DNA from: Actinomyces lilanjuaniae
Lineage (GTDB): Bacteria > Actinomycetota > Actinomycetes > Actinomycetales > Actinomycetaceae
Length of the DNA: 64,000 nt
Reading direction: 5' to 3'
NCBI RefSeq assembly: GCF_003606385.1
Contig: NZ_CP032514.1
Span: forward strand, 620,001 to 684,000
The notes under the pieces are model-generated. The model was given only the letters and a program-made list of their open reading frames with translations, did no database searches and was not told the DNA's origin. Every line of letters begins with the position of its first letter. The stretch's first letter is position 1. Of the stretch, positions 45,094 to 53,862 are shown piece after piece. The position numbers and the translations under genes are program-made.

Positions 45094-45902
45094 CTGTGCC
45101 TCACTCGGGTAAGCGCGCCTTCTCTGTCCCTGCTCCTGTTCCTGGGAGCGGGGCGGAGTGGGCGCGTCAGGGGACGGTTGTCGATGTTCAGAACCTGACC
45201 TTCTCCTATAAAAGGACCCCGGTGCTTCTCAGGGTGTCGTTCAACGTCTACCCGGGTGACTTTGTTGCCATGATCGGCCCCAACGGCTCGGGGAAGTCGA
45301 CGCTGTGCCGGGTCCTGCGCGGTATCGTCCCCACTCCTGCGGCCGCACGCGTGGAGGTCGGAGGCGAGCCTGCCGGGTCAGCTCCGGCCCTGCGCATGAC
45401 CTGCTACACCGCCGATAACGACCACGTGCCCCGGTTTCTCAGCGCCCAGGAGTACGTCCGGTTCCTGGCACGGCTCCACTCGGCACCAGGGCGCCGGATC
45501 AGGTTTGACCCGGCTGCCGTTGACAGCCTGTTCGCCACGCTGGGGATGGGGGGCCGGACCCGCGAGCTCATGAGCGGCTACTCCCACGGCATGGTGAAGA
45601 AGACCCAGCTGGCTGCGGCCCTGCTGGTCAGCCGCCCCGTCACGGTCGTAGACGAGACCATGAACGGCATCGACATCGAGGCGCAGTACCGTATCGAGGG
45701 GATGCTGCGTGACTACTGCGCTGCCGGGGGCGCGGTCATCATGTGCAGCCACGACTTCTCCATGCTGCAGCGCTGCGCCAACCGGGTCATCATGCTTGAC
45801 GAGGGCTATATCGTCGAGGACGCCTATACCGAGTCGCTAGCTCGGCAGTCCACGAGCATTGAGGCCCTGGTCACCAGCTACCTAGGGGTCGGTGGTGGCT
45901 AG
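45081..45902 (+). CDS. ABC transporter ATP-binding protein
   Basis: A single nucleotide-binding domain: VVDVQNLTFSYKRTPVL, Walker A GPNGSGKST (~66), a signature region SGYSHGMVKKTQLAAALL (LSGGQ-type, degenerate first residues) and Walker B with VTVVDETMNGID, where Pro is replaced (DET instead of DEP). The H-loop is CSHDF. This resembles exporters of the ABC-2/peptide type. The start is uncertain: GTG 45081 overlaps the preceding gene, GTG 45096 is just after it. Its partner permease follows with an 11-bp overlap. Confidence 0.85.
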   Translation: MQSLTVPHSGKRAFSVPAPVPGSGAEWARQGTVVDVQNLTFSYKRTPVLLRVSFNVYPGDFVAMIGPNGSGKSTLCRVLRGIVPTPAAARVEVGGEPAGSAPALRMTCYTADNDHVPRFLSAQEYVRFLARLHSAPGRRIRFDPAAVDSLFATLGMGGRTRELMSGYSHGMVKKTQLAAALLVSRPVTVVDETMNGIDIEAQYRIEGMLRDYCAAGGAVIMCSHDFSMLQRCANRVIMLDEGYIVEDAYTESLARQSTSIEALVTSYLGVGGG

Positions 45903-47352
45903 AGGCGCGGTCCTGGAGAGGCCGGCACGCCTGGTGCAGGTGCTCCGCCTCCTCGCCCTCTACATCGTGCGGGTGGTGGTCTCCCGCGGGATTCTTGCCT
46001 CCCGGACGGTGCGTCGCGTCCTGGTCCTGTGCGTCACGGTGACAGGCCTGCTCATGGGCTCCCTGTCCTACCTCTTCCTGCGTCAGTCCGGTGATGACGC
46101 GCAGGTTGCGGTCTTCGTCTTTCGGCTGATGGCTGGATCGGCCCTCCTCTGGGCGCTGCTGTCGGTCCTGGTTGTCCGCGTGCTCGTCCAGGGGTCTCCG
46201 GAGATGATGGCGACGACGACCCTGCTTCCGGTCACCGCCCGGGAGCGCCAGCACGCGGTCAACGTCCTGGAGGCGGTGCTGGCCGCCTGTGTCAGTGCCG
46301 CCGCCCTGTCCTCCTTCACCACCGGGGCGGTTCTGGCCTACGGGGCGCCAGTCATGGCCGAGGTCCTTGCCTGCGTCGTCCTGCCCTGCCTGAGTGCGCT
46401 CACCGTCCTGCTCATCCTGTGCCGCCTGGCGGACCTGGCCATGGCTGTGGTCGGTATAGGAGGGATGAGGGCGAATATCATTGTTCTTGCGCTCATGCTG
46501 GTTGTGGTGCGGTCCTGGGGGTGGCTAGCGGACTACACCAGGCGCGTCAGCGCCTCTGCCCTGGACGGCGGGGAGGAGCCCTTCACGCTGTGGCCGCTGG
46601 TCTTTCACGACCTGCTGACGGTGCACGGTGTGCCAGCCCTCCTGCTCGCTGCCGTGGTGGCCACCATGACTGGGGCGGTGCTGATCCTCCTGGTCCCCGC
46701 GCCGCCGGTGCCCGTGAGGCCGCGCTACTACGCCCTGCGCCTTCCCGGCAGGCTGGTGGCCCTGGCGCCGTCGTTCTCCTACCACCTGGCCCAGGCGGCC
46801 CGCAGCAGGTTTGTCGTGGACAACCTGATGATCTCTGGGACGGCGGCGGTTCTCATTCTTGCCCTGCGGGCGCCGATCAGCTCCGTGTGGGCGCTTGAGC
46901 CCGTGGTGATGGGAGGCTTCTTCCACTACGCCAGCGTGAACCCGGGGCTCTTGGTCTTCCTCCCCCGCCAGAATACTGTCTGGCTGTACGCGCAGATGGT
47001 CGGGGCACAGGTCGTCATCGTGCTGCCCTTTATCGTTGGTGCCCTGCTCCTGGACGCGATGGCGGGAGTAATAACGCCGCAGGCCTCAGCCATTGCCTGC
47101 GCCAGCGTGATCTCCTCCGCGGTGGTGACGGTCTCGGTCGGCTCGATCATGCCGGCCCACGACGACAACCCGGTCTCGGTCCTCCTGGGCACGGCGATTA
47201 TCGGTGTCATCCTGCTGCTGGCCGCCCTGATGCTGGGAATTGTCCAGCTCCCGGTAGTTGTCAATATCTCCGCAGCTATCGTTGGCTGGATTGCTGTAGC
47301 GGCTATAGGCGTCGCAGGAATCAGTTACAATAGAAAGGTGTCTCACTCATGA
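45892..47352 (+). CDS. ABC transporter membrane protein
   Basis: A 486-aa protein with about 12 hydrophobic segments. The GTG start overlaps the ATPase stop and the gene ends in an ATGA overlap with the next gene, so it is almost certainly the permease of this transporter. No signature of a named family was recognised; the loop GSPEMMATTTLLPVTARERQHAVNV between helices 3 and 4 resembles the coupling region of ABC-2-type exporters ('LL.lP.t..e...'). Export of a peptide or lipid is plausible from context only. Confidence 0.75.
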   Translation: MVARGAVLERPARLVQVLRLLALYIVRVVVSRGILASRTVRRVLVLCVTVTGLLMGSLSYLFLRQSGDDAQVAVFVFRLMAGSALLWALLSVLVVRVLVQGSPEMMATTTLLPVTARERQHAVNVLEAVLAACVSAAALSSFTTGAVLAYGAPVMAEVLACVVLPCLSALTVLLILCRLADLAMAVVGIGGMRANIIVLALMLVVVRSWGWLADYTRRVSASALDGGEEPFTLWPLVFHDLLTVHGVPALLLAAVVATMTGAVLILLVPAPPVPVRPRYYALRLPGRLVALAPSFSYHLAQAARSRFVVDNLMISGTAAVLILALRAPISSVWALEPVVMGGFFHYASVNPGLLVFLPRQNTVWLYAQMVGAQVVIVLPFIVGALLLDAMAGVITPQASAIACASVISSAVVTVSVGSIMPAHDDNPVSVLLGTAIIGVILLLAALMLGIVQLPVVVNISAAIVGWIAVAAIGVAGISYNRKVSHS

Positions 47353-47675
47353 GGATCATGATGAGGGTCCTGCTCTCCGCCATGACGGGTCTTGTGGGGA
47401 CGCTGGCCCTGGCGGTCTTCTCCATTCTCTCCATTATGTTCCAGACCACGGAGGAGGAGGCGTACAGGACTGCCCTCTTTGGCTCTGTCTTCTTTCGCTC
47501 TGAATTGCTGGATAACGGAAATATTGGGGCGTCTGCGGGGATTCGCTCTTTTGCGCCTCTTGGTGTGATATGGGCGGTAATATTTGTCTTCTGTCTCCTC
47601 GTCTTCGTGATCTACGACAGGTTGAAGGCTCGGCGGAGGGAGCTCCTTGAGCAGCAGGACAACACCCTGGGCTGA
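47349..47675 (+). CDS. small two-helix membrane protein
   Basis: A 108-aa protein with two transmembrane helices (LLSAMTGLVGTLALAVFSIL near the N-terminus; LGVIWAVIFVFCLLVFVIY, ~72-90), an outside loop between them and a basic/acidic cytosolic tail (DRLKARRRELLEQQ). Its ATG overlaps the permease stop as ATGA. Position suggests an accessory transporter or immunity-type subunit; no family is recognised. Base composition falls slightly in the loop-encoding part. Confidence 0.65.
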   Translation: MRIMMRVLLSAMTGLVGTLALAVFSILSIMFQTTEEEAYRTALFGSVFFRSELLDNGNIGASAGIRSFAPLGVIWAVIFVFCLLVFVIYDRLKARRRELLEQQDNTLG

Positions 47676-48192
47676 TATTGCGGACCTGTCGTTCCGCCCG
47701 GTTGTGCGGCTGGTGGTGCGTGTCGGGGCAGTGCCTGCGGCCGTGGTGCTTCCTGCTCTGTGCTTCCAGCTGGCAGTGGAGTGGGGCTCGGGCTCCTACG
47801 GGGGGTCACTGCTGTTCGTCCACCTTCTGGTCGTGGTTGTCGCAGGGCTGGCTGGCTCCTACAGCCTCCATGAGGTGGCTCATCTCCTGGCCGCACGCCG
47901 CTGGTACCCGGCGGGGACGCAGGCCGCTTGGCAGTTGACCGTCCTGCGCGTGTCGCTGCTGACCCGGGGCGTGCCTCCTGTGCGGGGTGCGCGTGCCCTG
48001 GTCGCGGCGGCTGGCCCGCTGTCCTGTGTGGTACTGGGCGCGGTCATGGCCGTGGTGAGCGCGCCGACGTGGCTGTGGGCGTGGTACCTGTGCCACGGGG
48101 TCTTCCTGCTGCCGGTATTCGGTGATGGGATCACGGTGTGGAGGTACCTGTGGAGGCACTGCGTGCGCCGCTCCGGGGAGCCGGGAGACTAG
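47647..48192 (+). CDS. HEXXH membrane protein (M50-like putative metalloprotease)
   Basis: A 181-aa protein with four or five hydrophobic segments. Helix 3 ends in SLHEVAHLLAARRWYPAG, an HEXXH zinc site (H75, H79), and a later segment reads RALVAAAGPLSCVVLGAVM, like the GP-containing helix of site-2 (M50) proteases. The third ligand may be the D of VFGDGITVWRY, in the place of the usual DG. The TTG at 47647 overlaps the upstream gene; a downstream start near the first conserved helix is possible. It closes the five-gene locus and could process the 88-aa peptide; this is inference. Confidence 0.65.
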   Translation: MSSRTTPWADIADLSFRPVVRLVVRVGAVPAAVVLPALCFQLAVEWGSGSYGGSLLFVHLLVVVVAGLAGSYSLHEVAHLLAARRWYPAGTQAAWQLTVLRVSLLTRGVPPVRGARALVAAAGPLSCVVLGAVMAVVSAPTWLWAWYLCHGVFLLPVFGDGITVWRYLWRHCVRRSGEPGD

Positions 48193-48247
48193 CCTGCTGA
48201 CCAGCCTCCCGGCCGCCGGGTGCAGCCACCGTCGCCAGTGTCTGGGG

Positions 48248-50347
48248 CTACCGCTGCTGGCGCTCCAGCGCCTGGCGCGCGCGCTGTGCCACGGCCTCCC
48301 CGGTGAACCCGTAGTCCTCGAACAGCTGGGTGCCGGGCGCGGAGGCGCCGAAGTGGTCAAGAGAGATGACCTCGCCGCTGTCACCCACCAGCTCGCGCCA
48401 GCCCATGGCGACCCCCGCCTCCACGGAGACCTTGACGGCGTCATCCGGCAGCACCGAGACGCGGTAGTCCTCCGGCTGCTGGGCGAACCACTCCAGGCAG
48501 GGAGCGGAGACCACCCGGGTCGGTACACCCTCAGCCTGGAGGATCTCCCGCGCCTCCATGGCGACCCCCACCTCGGAGCCGGTGGCCACCAGGACCACGG
48601 CCGGTGCCGCAGTGGTCACCTCGCCGTCGGCAGGCTCCCCCGCCTCAGCCAGGACGTAGGCCCCCTGGCGCACCCCGACGGCGGCGGCCCCGGGCGTGGC
48701 GTAGACGGTGAGGTTCTGGCGGGACAGGACGAGGCCTGCGGGCTCCTGGGAACGGCACAGGATCTCCACCCAGGCGGCGGCGGTCTCGTTGGCGTCGGCG
48801 GGGCGGACCACGGCCAGCCCGGGGATGGCGCGCAGGGCGGCCAGGTGCTCGATGGGCTGATGGGTGGGGCCGTCCTCACCGACCCCGATCGAGTCGTGGG
48901 ACCACACGAAGACCGACCCGACTCCCATAAGGGCCGCCAGGCGCACCGCTGGGCGCATGTAGTCGGAGAAGACCATGAAGGTCCCCCCGTAGGGGCGGGT
49001 CAGGCCGTCCAGGGCGATGCCGTTGAGGATGCCGCCCATGGCGTGCTCGCGCACACCGAAGTGGATGGTGCGCCCGTAGGGGCCGTCGCCCTCCTTCGGC
49101 GCCACCGAGGCGGGCAGGAAGGATGGCTGGCCAGCCATGGTGGTGTTGTTGGAGCCCGCCAGGTCCGCCGACCCGCCCCACAGCTCGGGCATGACCGGGG
49201 CCAGGGCGGAGAGCACCTTGCCGGAGGCCGCGCGGGTAGCCAGGGAGTCGCCCATCTCCCATGCGGGCAGGGACTGCTCCAGCCCCATGGGGAGCTGCCC
49301 AGCCTCCAGCCGCTCCAGCAGGTCGGCCTGGTCGGGGTGGGCCTGCCGCCAGGCCTCGAACCGGGCGTCCCAGTCGGCCCGGGCCGCTGCGGCTCGCCTG
49401 GCCGCCTGGGAGCGCGTGTGGGCCAGCAGCTCCTCGGGCACATGGAAGGCCTGGTCGGGGTCCAGGCCCAGGGTGGTCTTGAGGCCTGCGACCTCCTCGC
49501 CGCCCAGCTTGGCCCCGTGGGAGGACTCGTCGCCCTGCTTGGTGGGGGCCGGCCAGGCGATCACCGTGTGCAGGCGGATGAGGCTGGGGCGGCGGGTCTC
49601 GGCCCGGGCGTGGTCCAGGGCGGTGTGGAGGGCGTCGTAGTCCTCCTGGTAGGCCTCCCCGGCCGTCCAGTCGACGTCGATGACCTGCCACCCGTAGGCC
49701 TCGAAGCGGGCGGAGGGGTCTTCGGTGAAGGCGATGTCGGTGCCGCCCTCGATGGAGATGTCGTTGTCGTCGTAGATGGCGATGAGGTTGCCCAGCTCCT
49801 GGGTGCCCGCCAGGGAGGCGGCCTCGGCGGTGACCCCCTCCTGCATGCACCCGTCGCCCATGATGGTGTAGACGTGGTGGTCGAAGACGGACTCCCCCAG
49901 GGGGGTGTCGGGGTCGAGCAGGCCGTGCTCGTAGCGGGTGGCCATGGCCAGGCCCACCGCGTTGGAGAAGCCTGCGCCCAGCGGGCCGGTGGTGGTCTCC
50001 ACGCCGGGGGTGTGGCGGTACTCGGGGTGGCCCGGGGTCAGGGAGCCCTTCTGCCGCAGCTGGCGCAGGTCCTCCACCTCCAGGCCGTAGCCGGCCAGCA
50101 CCAGCTGGATGTACTGCAGGAGGGAGGCGTGGCCGGCGGACAGGACGAACCGGTCGCGGCCCAGCCACCTCGGGTCCGCCGGGTCGCCGCGCATCTCGTG
50201 CTGGTAGAGCAGGTAGGCGACCCCGGCCAGGGAAATGGGTGTGCCCGGGTGCCCTGACCCGGCCTTCTCGACGGCGTCGGCGGCCAGCGCCCTGGAGACG
50301 GCGATGGCCTGGCGGTCGAGGTCGCTGAGCAGAGGCTCCGTACTCAT
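48248..50347 (-). CDS. tkt: transketolase
   Basis: Transfers two-carbon units between pentose-phosphate sugars using thiamine diphosphate. The 699-aa protein has all landmarks: DAVEKAGSGHPGTPISLAGVAY, the ThDP motif IMGDGCMQEGVTAEAASLAGTQELGNLIAIYDDNDIS, HTVIAWPAPTKQGDESSHGAKLG, the pyrimidine-domain SDYMRPAVRLAALM and HDSIGVGEDGPTHQPIEHLAALR, and a C-terminal domain (VVLVATGSEV). AAGGAG precedes the ATG at 50347; the frame is open far upstream but without homology. It supplies the link for the pentose pathways in this window. Confidence 0.97.
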   Translation of the reverse strand: MSTEPLLSDLDRQAIAVSRALAADAVEKAGSGHPGTPISLAGVAYLLYQHEMRGDPADPRWLGRDRFVLSAGHASLLQYIQLVLAGYGLEVEDLRQLRQKGSLTPGHPEYRHTPGVETTTGPLGAGFSNAVGLAMATRYEHGLLDPDTPLGESVFDHHVYTIMGDGCMQEGVTAEAASLAGTQELGNLIAIYDDNDISIEGGTDIAFTEDPSARFEAYGWQVIDVDWTAGEAYQEDYDALHTALDHARAETRRPSLIRLHTVIAWPAPTKQGDESSHGAKLGGEEVAGLKTTLGLDPDQAFHVPEELLAHTRSQAARRAAAARADWDARFEAWRQAHPDQADLLERLEAGQLPMGLEQSLPAWEMGDSLATRAASGKVLSALAPVMPELWGGSADLAGSNNTTMAGQPSFLPASVAPKEGDGPYGRTIHFGVREHAMGGILNGIALDGLTRPYGGTFMVFSDYMRPAVRLAALMGVGSVFVWSHDSIGVGEDGPTHQPIEHLAALRAIPGLAVVRPADANETAAAWVEILCRSQEPAGLVLSRQNLTVYATPGAAAVGVRQGAYVLAEAGEPADGEVTTAAPAVVLVATGSEVGVAMEAREILQAEGVPTRVVSAPCLEWFAQQPEDYRVSVLPDDAVKVSVEAGVAMGWRELVGDSGEVISLDHFGASAPGTQLFEDYGFTGEAVAQRARQALERQQR

Positions 50348-50652
50348 AAGTGCTCCTTGCCGCGGTACTGCGATACCGCTGGTTGTCTCCGCTTCCGGAC
50401 ACATTGTCGCCCCGGAGGTGGGACGTGAGCAACATGTCATAGTGTGTGGTGCGGTTACGGCTGAGGTGCCCCCTAGTCCTGGCCCAAGTGGCTGACAAGC
50501 GGACCGGGGAAAGGCTAGGGTGGCTGCGAGGCACAACTGCACGTGCCGCAGCGCACGCCCGCCCCGGGCGGCCTGTGAGATAGGACCGGCTTGCCGCTGT
50601 GTCCCTCCCAGGCCGCCCCGAGCACCCTGAGACCCAGGAACGAGGGAGATAC
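50348..50652. other. divergent region between transketolase and the truncated fabD
   Basis: A 305-bp stretch with the transketolase promoter presumably inside; no clear hexamers. I looked here for the missing N-terminal part of FabD (the GQGSQ region) in all frames and did not find it. Confidence 0.4.
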
Positions 50653-51420
50653 ATGGGCCTTCAGCTGTCACTGCCAGCCACCGCCCACACGCAGCCGACC
50701 CTGTTCTTCGTAAACGCACTGTATGCCCAGGAGTTGGAGCGGATGGGCATCCGTCCGAGTCTCGCCGCAGGCCACTCTCTGGGCGAGTTGAAGTCCCTGG
50801 TATGCGCAGGCGTCATGTCGCTCAAGGACGGCTTGAAGGTAGCACTCGCTAGAGGTCGAGCAATGGCATATGCGGCCGAGAAGCGCGCGTTCCACGGGGG
50901 GATGGTGGCCATTGGGTCGGCGACAGACCCGGAAAGTCTGCGCGGGTTTCTTGACGAGGAGTGCTCCGACTGTGATCTGGCCGCCGAGAACTCGCGGACA
51001 CAGCTCGCAGTGTCCGGACCAGCGGACCGCGTGAAAGGTCTGGCTCGACGCGTTGAGGAGAGGGGCCTTGGACGCGCAACAGTGCTGAACGTCGGAGGAG
51101 CTTTCCATAGCAGGTACATGCGGGATGCGTCAAACGCCTACCGTGAGTGGCTGCTCAGCGGCGAGATTGATGTCAACGCGCCCAGCATCCCCGTCTTTTC
51201 TAACGTCACGGCCGAGCCGTACCCATCAGATAGAACTGAGATCACCGAGCTAATGGTGCAGCAGCTGACCTCTCCTGTCCGATGGCGCGATGGGGTTCAT
51301 GCCATGGCCAAACAGGGGCCTGTTCTGTTCCAGGAGCTGGGTCCACGATCAATCGTAACGAGCTTGGCCTCCGAAGTGCTCCAAGCGGTGCACTGTGACG
51401 AGGTGGTCGGTCGTCAATGA
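50653..51420 (+). CDS. malonyl-CoA:ACP transacylase-like protein, N-terminally truncated
   Basis: FabD-like acyltransferase. Present: PTLFFVNALYAQEL, the nucleophile elbow AAGHSLGEL (Ser ~39), ALARGRAMAYAAE with the substrate Arg, NSRTQLAVSGP, GGAFHSRYM with the catalytic His, SNVTAEPY and LGPRSIVTSL. Missing: the first ~75 residues with the GQGSQ oxyanion motif, so activity is doubtful unless supplied otherwise. The ATG has GAGGGAGA upstream, so the fragment may be expressed. Base composition is lower in GC than the neighbours, suggesting transfer. It is followed directly by a SAP-domain gene (4-bp overlap) and an IS. Confidence 0.8.
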   Translation: MGLQLSLPATAHTQPTLFFVNALYAQELERMGIRPSLAAGHSLGELKSLVCAGVMSLKDGLKVALARGRAMAYAAEKRAFHGGMVAIGSATDPESLRGFLDEECSDCDLAAENSRTQLAVSGPADRVKGLARRVEERGLGRATVLNVGGAFHSRYMRDASNAYREWLLSGEIDVNAPSIPVFSNVTAEPYPSDRTEITELMVQQLTSPVRWRDGVHAMAKQGPVLFQELGPRSIVTSLASEVLQAVHCDEVVGRQ

Positions 51421-52052
51421 AAGACAACGGGCGCAAGAGCGGAGCAAGGTCTGACGGTCTCCACGCTTCCATGTCGGTGGAGGAGTTTGATGGAGGGTAC
51501 TTCTATGCAACGGAGATCAAGGCGTTCGCGCGGGAGATAGGAATTCCTGTTGGAAATCGCCGCAAGACTGATCTCGAGGATCTGATCCGGAGGTTTCTAG
51601 AGACTGGCGTCGTTCCGACTAGCAAGCCTGTGCAGCCGAGAAAAGCGGGCCAGGCCCGTGACAAACTGAGTCTTGATACGCGGGTGACGAACTACGTCGG
51701 AGACCGAACCACAAAGGAGTTCCTGCTCAGGTCTGTACGAGAAACGAGTCCGGGCCTCCCTAACAAGTCAGGTCAATGGTATTGGCTGAATGACTGGCGT
51801 CGCCAACAGCAGGCGTCGGGAGCAGTATTTACATACGCAGACCTTGTGAATCATTTGCGGGGTCTCATGCAGACCGAAGGGCGCCTCCCGCAGATACCGT
51901 CCGCGCGGATGAATAACTTCATAACGGATTATCGCGCAGACCCCAGGAGTCCGAATGTCTCTCGGGAGAGAGTGCTCGACGAGTGGCAGTGGTTGAAGCG
52001 GCAGCCAGGCCCAAATACCTATGAAGAGTATCGACGAATGCGTGGTTACTAG
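51417..52052 (+). CDS. SAP-domain protein
   Basis: The N-terminal SAP-type helix pair reads YFYATEIKAFAREIGIPVGNRRKTDLEDLIRRFLETG, a putative DNA-binding element seen in small accessory proteins. The middle (SLDTRVTNYVGDRTTKEFLLRSV) resembles DUF6434, often fused to SAP. The C-terminus (FTYADLVNHLRGLMQTEG; YEEYRRMRGY) is helical. Its ATG overlaps the stop of the FabD-like gene by 4 bp (ATGA). GC is clearly lower than in flanking DNA, so it is probably acquired. Its stop codon is 3 bp from the left end of the IS element. Confidence 0.75.
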   Translation: MKDNGRKSGARSDGLHASMSVEEFDGGYFYATEIKAFAREIGIPVGNRRKTDLEDLIRRFLETGVVPTSKPVQPRKAGQARDKLSLDTRVTNYVGDRTTKEFLLRSVRETSPGLPNKSGQWYWLNDWRRQQQASGAVFTYADLVNHLRGLMQTEGRLPQIPSARMNNFITDYRADPRSPNVSRERVLDEWQWLKRQPGPNTYEEYRRMRGY

Positions 52053-52054
52053 AA

Positions 52055-53733
52055 CCTAGCCTTGATGTTTCGTGGGTGGGGTGGGTGGGGTTGTGGGGGT
52101 TCGGGCTTGTTGGGATGGGGTTGACTGTGGTATGTGGGTGTGACGGGGTGCCGCGTGTCGTCGCGGTGGGCGGGCCTTGCCTGCCGGCGGGGTCCTTCCT
52201 GGGGCTCGTGGGTGGGCGGTGGTTTGCTGGTGCTATGGGTCGGCGTGTGCGCGCAGGTTGCTGATCGCTGGGGTCAGCAGGTCGGCGAAGGGGCTGGAGG
52301 TCTTGTAGCGGGTGGTGGTGCGTCGCGCGTGGCGCGCGATGACGGCTGGCACGTTGAGCAGGCGGTGGCGCACGGCCTTGGGCTCCCATCTGCGGGCGGG
52401 GTGGTCTGCCAGGCGGGGCATCTGCGTCCAGGCGAGGATGTCGCGGGCCAGGGCCACGACCTGGCACCAGATGCGGTTGGCCGCGAAGGCCTGCAGCGGC
52501 ATGCGATCGAGCCCGGTGTCCTTGGCGCAGCGGACACGGTCCTCGCACCTGGCGCGCTGACGGTGGCGTACCTCCAGGTCGGCGAGCTGGCCGATCCTGG
52601 TGCTTGTCGCGAAGGCGGTCAGCCGGTAGCCGTCGACGTCGTCGAGCCTGGGGTGGGCGCCGGGGTGCGGTCTTTCGCGGCCCACGATGACACGCACGGC
52701 CTTGGGCCGCCCGTCCAGGTCGAGCAGGTCCGTCAGCTCTGCCACGTCCGCCGCCTCGCGGGGGTCCCCGTCGGCGTTGTAGGCAGGGGTCCAGGCCTGG
52801 GCGGGGACCAGCCTGTAGATCCGCGACATGTCACTGGGCAGGGTGAATCCGACGCTGCAGGACACCCGTCTGCGCTCCAGGGCGGCCAGGGCAGCCTTGG
52901 TCCCACCAGCGGCGTCGGTGCGCACGACCACCTTGCGCCCGGGTCTGGGGCCCAGGCCCACCTGGGTCGGCACCGCGGCGGTGACAGCCTCATGGTCGGC
53001 GGCGGTATTCGATCCCGCGCTTCCGGGCCGCAGCATGATCGTGGCGCTCTCGCCGGCGCCTTGGGGACCGTGGTCGACCCGCGCGGTCAAGGGGCGGAAC
53101 CCGAAGCCCTTCTTGAAGGTCGGTGCCGCCCCCTTCTTGTCAGAGTGGGCGGTGACCAAGGTGGCGTCGATATCGATGACCAGCGGCCGCTGGGCGCTGG
53201 TAGCGGCCGTCGGCGCCCCCGATCCGGCCAGGGTCCAGGCCGCGCGGCGCGCCCGGGCCCTGGCCAGGGCCACCGCGCGCTCGAGCGCCGAAGCGTCCGC
53301 GGCCAGGGTGGCCAGCACACGACTAAGCGTCGGCGCCGACGCCACGGGCCCGAACACCTGCGGCTCGGCGCGCAGGAGCGAGACGTCGGCCAGGCAGTCG
53401 CCGCCGACCGCCAGCGACAGCGCCAGGTCGAGGACGACCTTAGCCGGGTCATGGCGCGCCAGCGGCTTGGACCACGACGCCAGAGCCTGTGACAGCAGCA
53501 CGTCCAGCCCGCAGGCGCGCACCGTCTCGGTCAGCAGCGCTCCACCACCATGAGCGAGCGCGTCGACCCGGCCGGTCTCGACATCCGTCAACGGGTACAA
53601 CCCTGCTACAGTCTTCACCTCGAAGGTGTCCTTCCCCTGAAACATGACGGATCTCAACAACCCGCATTATTCCAGGCGAAGCGACACCTTCACCCCTGCC
53701 TCAGCCCCTCAACCACGAAACCCCGAGGCCAGG
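52055..53733 (-). mobile_element. IS1380-family insertion sequence
   Basis: A 1,679-bp element with one transposase gene. Imperfect terminal inverted repeats of about 27 bp start CCTAGCCTTG (left, 52055) and CCTGGCCTCG (right, reading inward from 53733), sharing the core GTTTCGTGG; about 21 of 27 positions match. Length and layout fit the IS1380 family. No short target duplication is obvious in the flanks (AGAA left, CTGA right). It separates the low-GC fabD/SAP pair from the xyl region. Confidence 0.85.
52233..53660 (-). CDS. IS1380-family transposase
   Basis: A 475-aa DDE transposase. Landmarks: an N-terminal domain (DPAKVVLDLALSLAVGGDCLADVSLLR), the first catalytic Asp in PLVIDIDATLVTAHSDKKGA, the second in KVVVRTDAAGGTKAALAALE, and a late VGRERPHPG / FATSTRIGQLADLEVRHRQRARCEDR segment with the Glu, then KDTGLDRMPLQAFAANRIWCQVVALARDI, the family's C-terminal signature. 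The frame is intact, so the element may be active. The start may be the ATG six codons in. Confidence 0.92.
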   Translation of the reverse strand: MLRSVMFQGKDTFEVKTVAGLYPLTDVETGRVDALAHGGGALLTETVRACGLDVLLSQALASWSKPLARHDPAKVVLDLALSLAVGGDCLADVSLLRAEPQVFGPVASAPTLSRVLATLAADASALERAVALARARARRAAWTLAGSGAPTAATSAQRPLVIDIDATLVTAHSDKKGAAPTFKKGFGFRPLTARVDHGPQGAGESATIMLRPGSAGSNTAADHEAVTAAVPTQVGLGPRPGRKVVVRTDAAGGTKAALAALERRRVSCSVGFTLPSDMSRIYRLVPAQAWTPAYNADGDPREAADVAELTDLLDLDGRPKAVRVIVGRERPHPGAHPRLDDVDGYRLTAFATSTRIGQLADLEVRHRQRARCEDRVRCAKDTGLDRMPLQAFAANRIWCQVVALARDILAWTQMPRLADHPARRWEPKAVRHRLLNVPAVIARHARRTTTRYKTSSPFADLLTPAISNLRAHADP

Positions 53734-53827
53734 CTGACTTCTGCGAGCCAGGCTCCCTCATCCGGCTCCCCGGTCCCGCAGGGCTCTAGTGATGGCGGCG
53801 TGTTGTTATGAGGTGCCGCTGATTGTC

Positions 53828-53860
53828 GGCCGCTACTCACTGTTTGCGGTGTAGGCGGCC
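53828..53860 (-). terminator. hairpin after the ROK repressor
   Basis: GGCCGCTAC pairs with GTAGGCGGCC with one bulged base, loop about 14 nt, directly beyond the repressor stop (53863) on the minus strand. Confidence 0.45.
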
Positions 53861-53862
53861 CC

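Noticed and set aside
48122..50257. 711-codon open frame on the plus strand
   Set aside because: It runs opposite the well-supported transketolase gene and encodes low-complexity G/V/Q/H-rich sequence without any family pattern.
52055..53733. target-site duplication for the IS
   Set aside because: The four to five bases on each side do not match, so no duplication is claimed.
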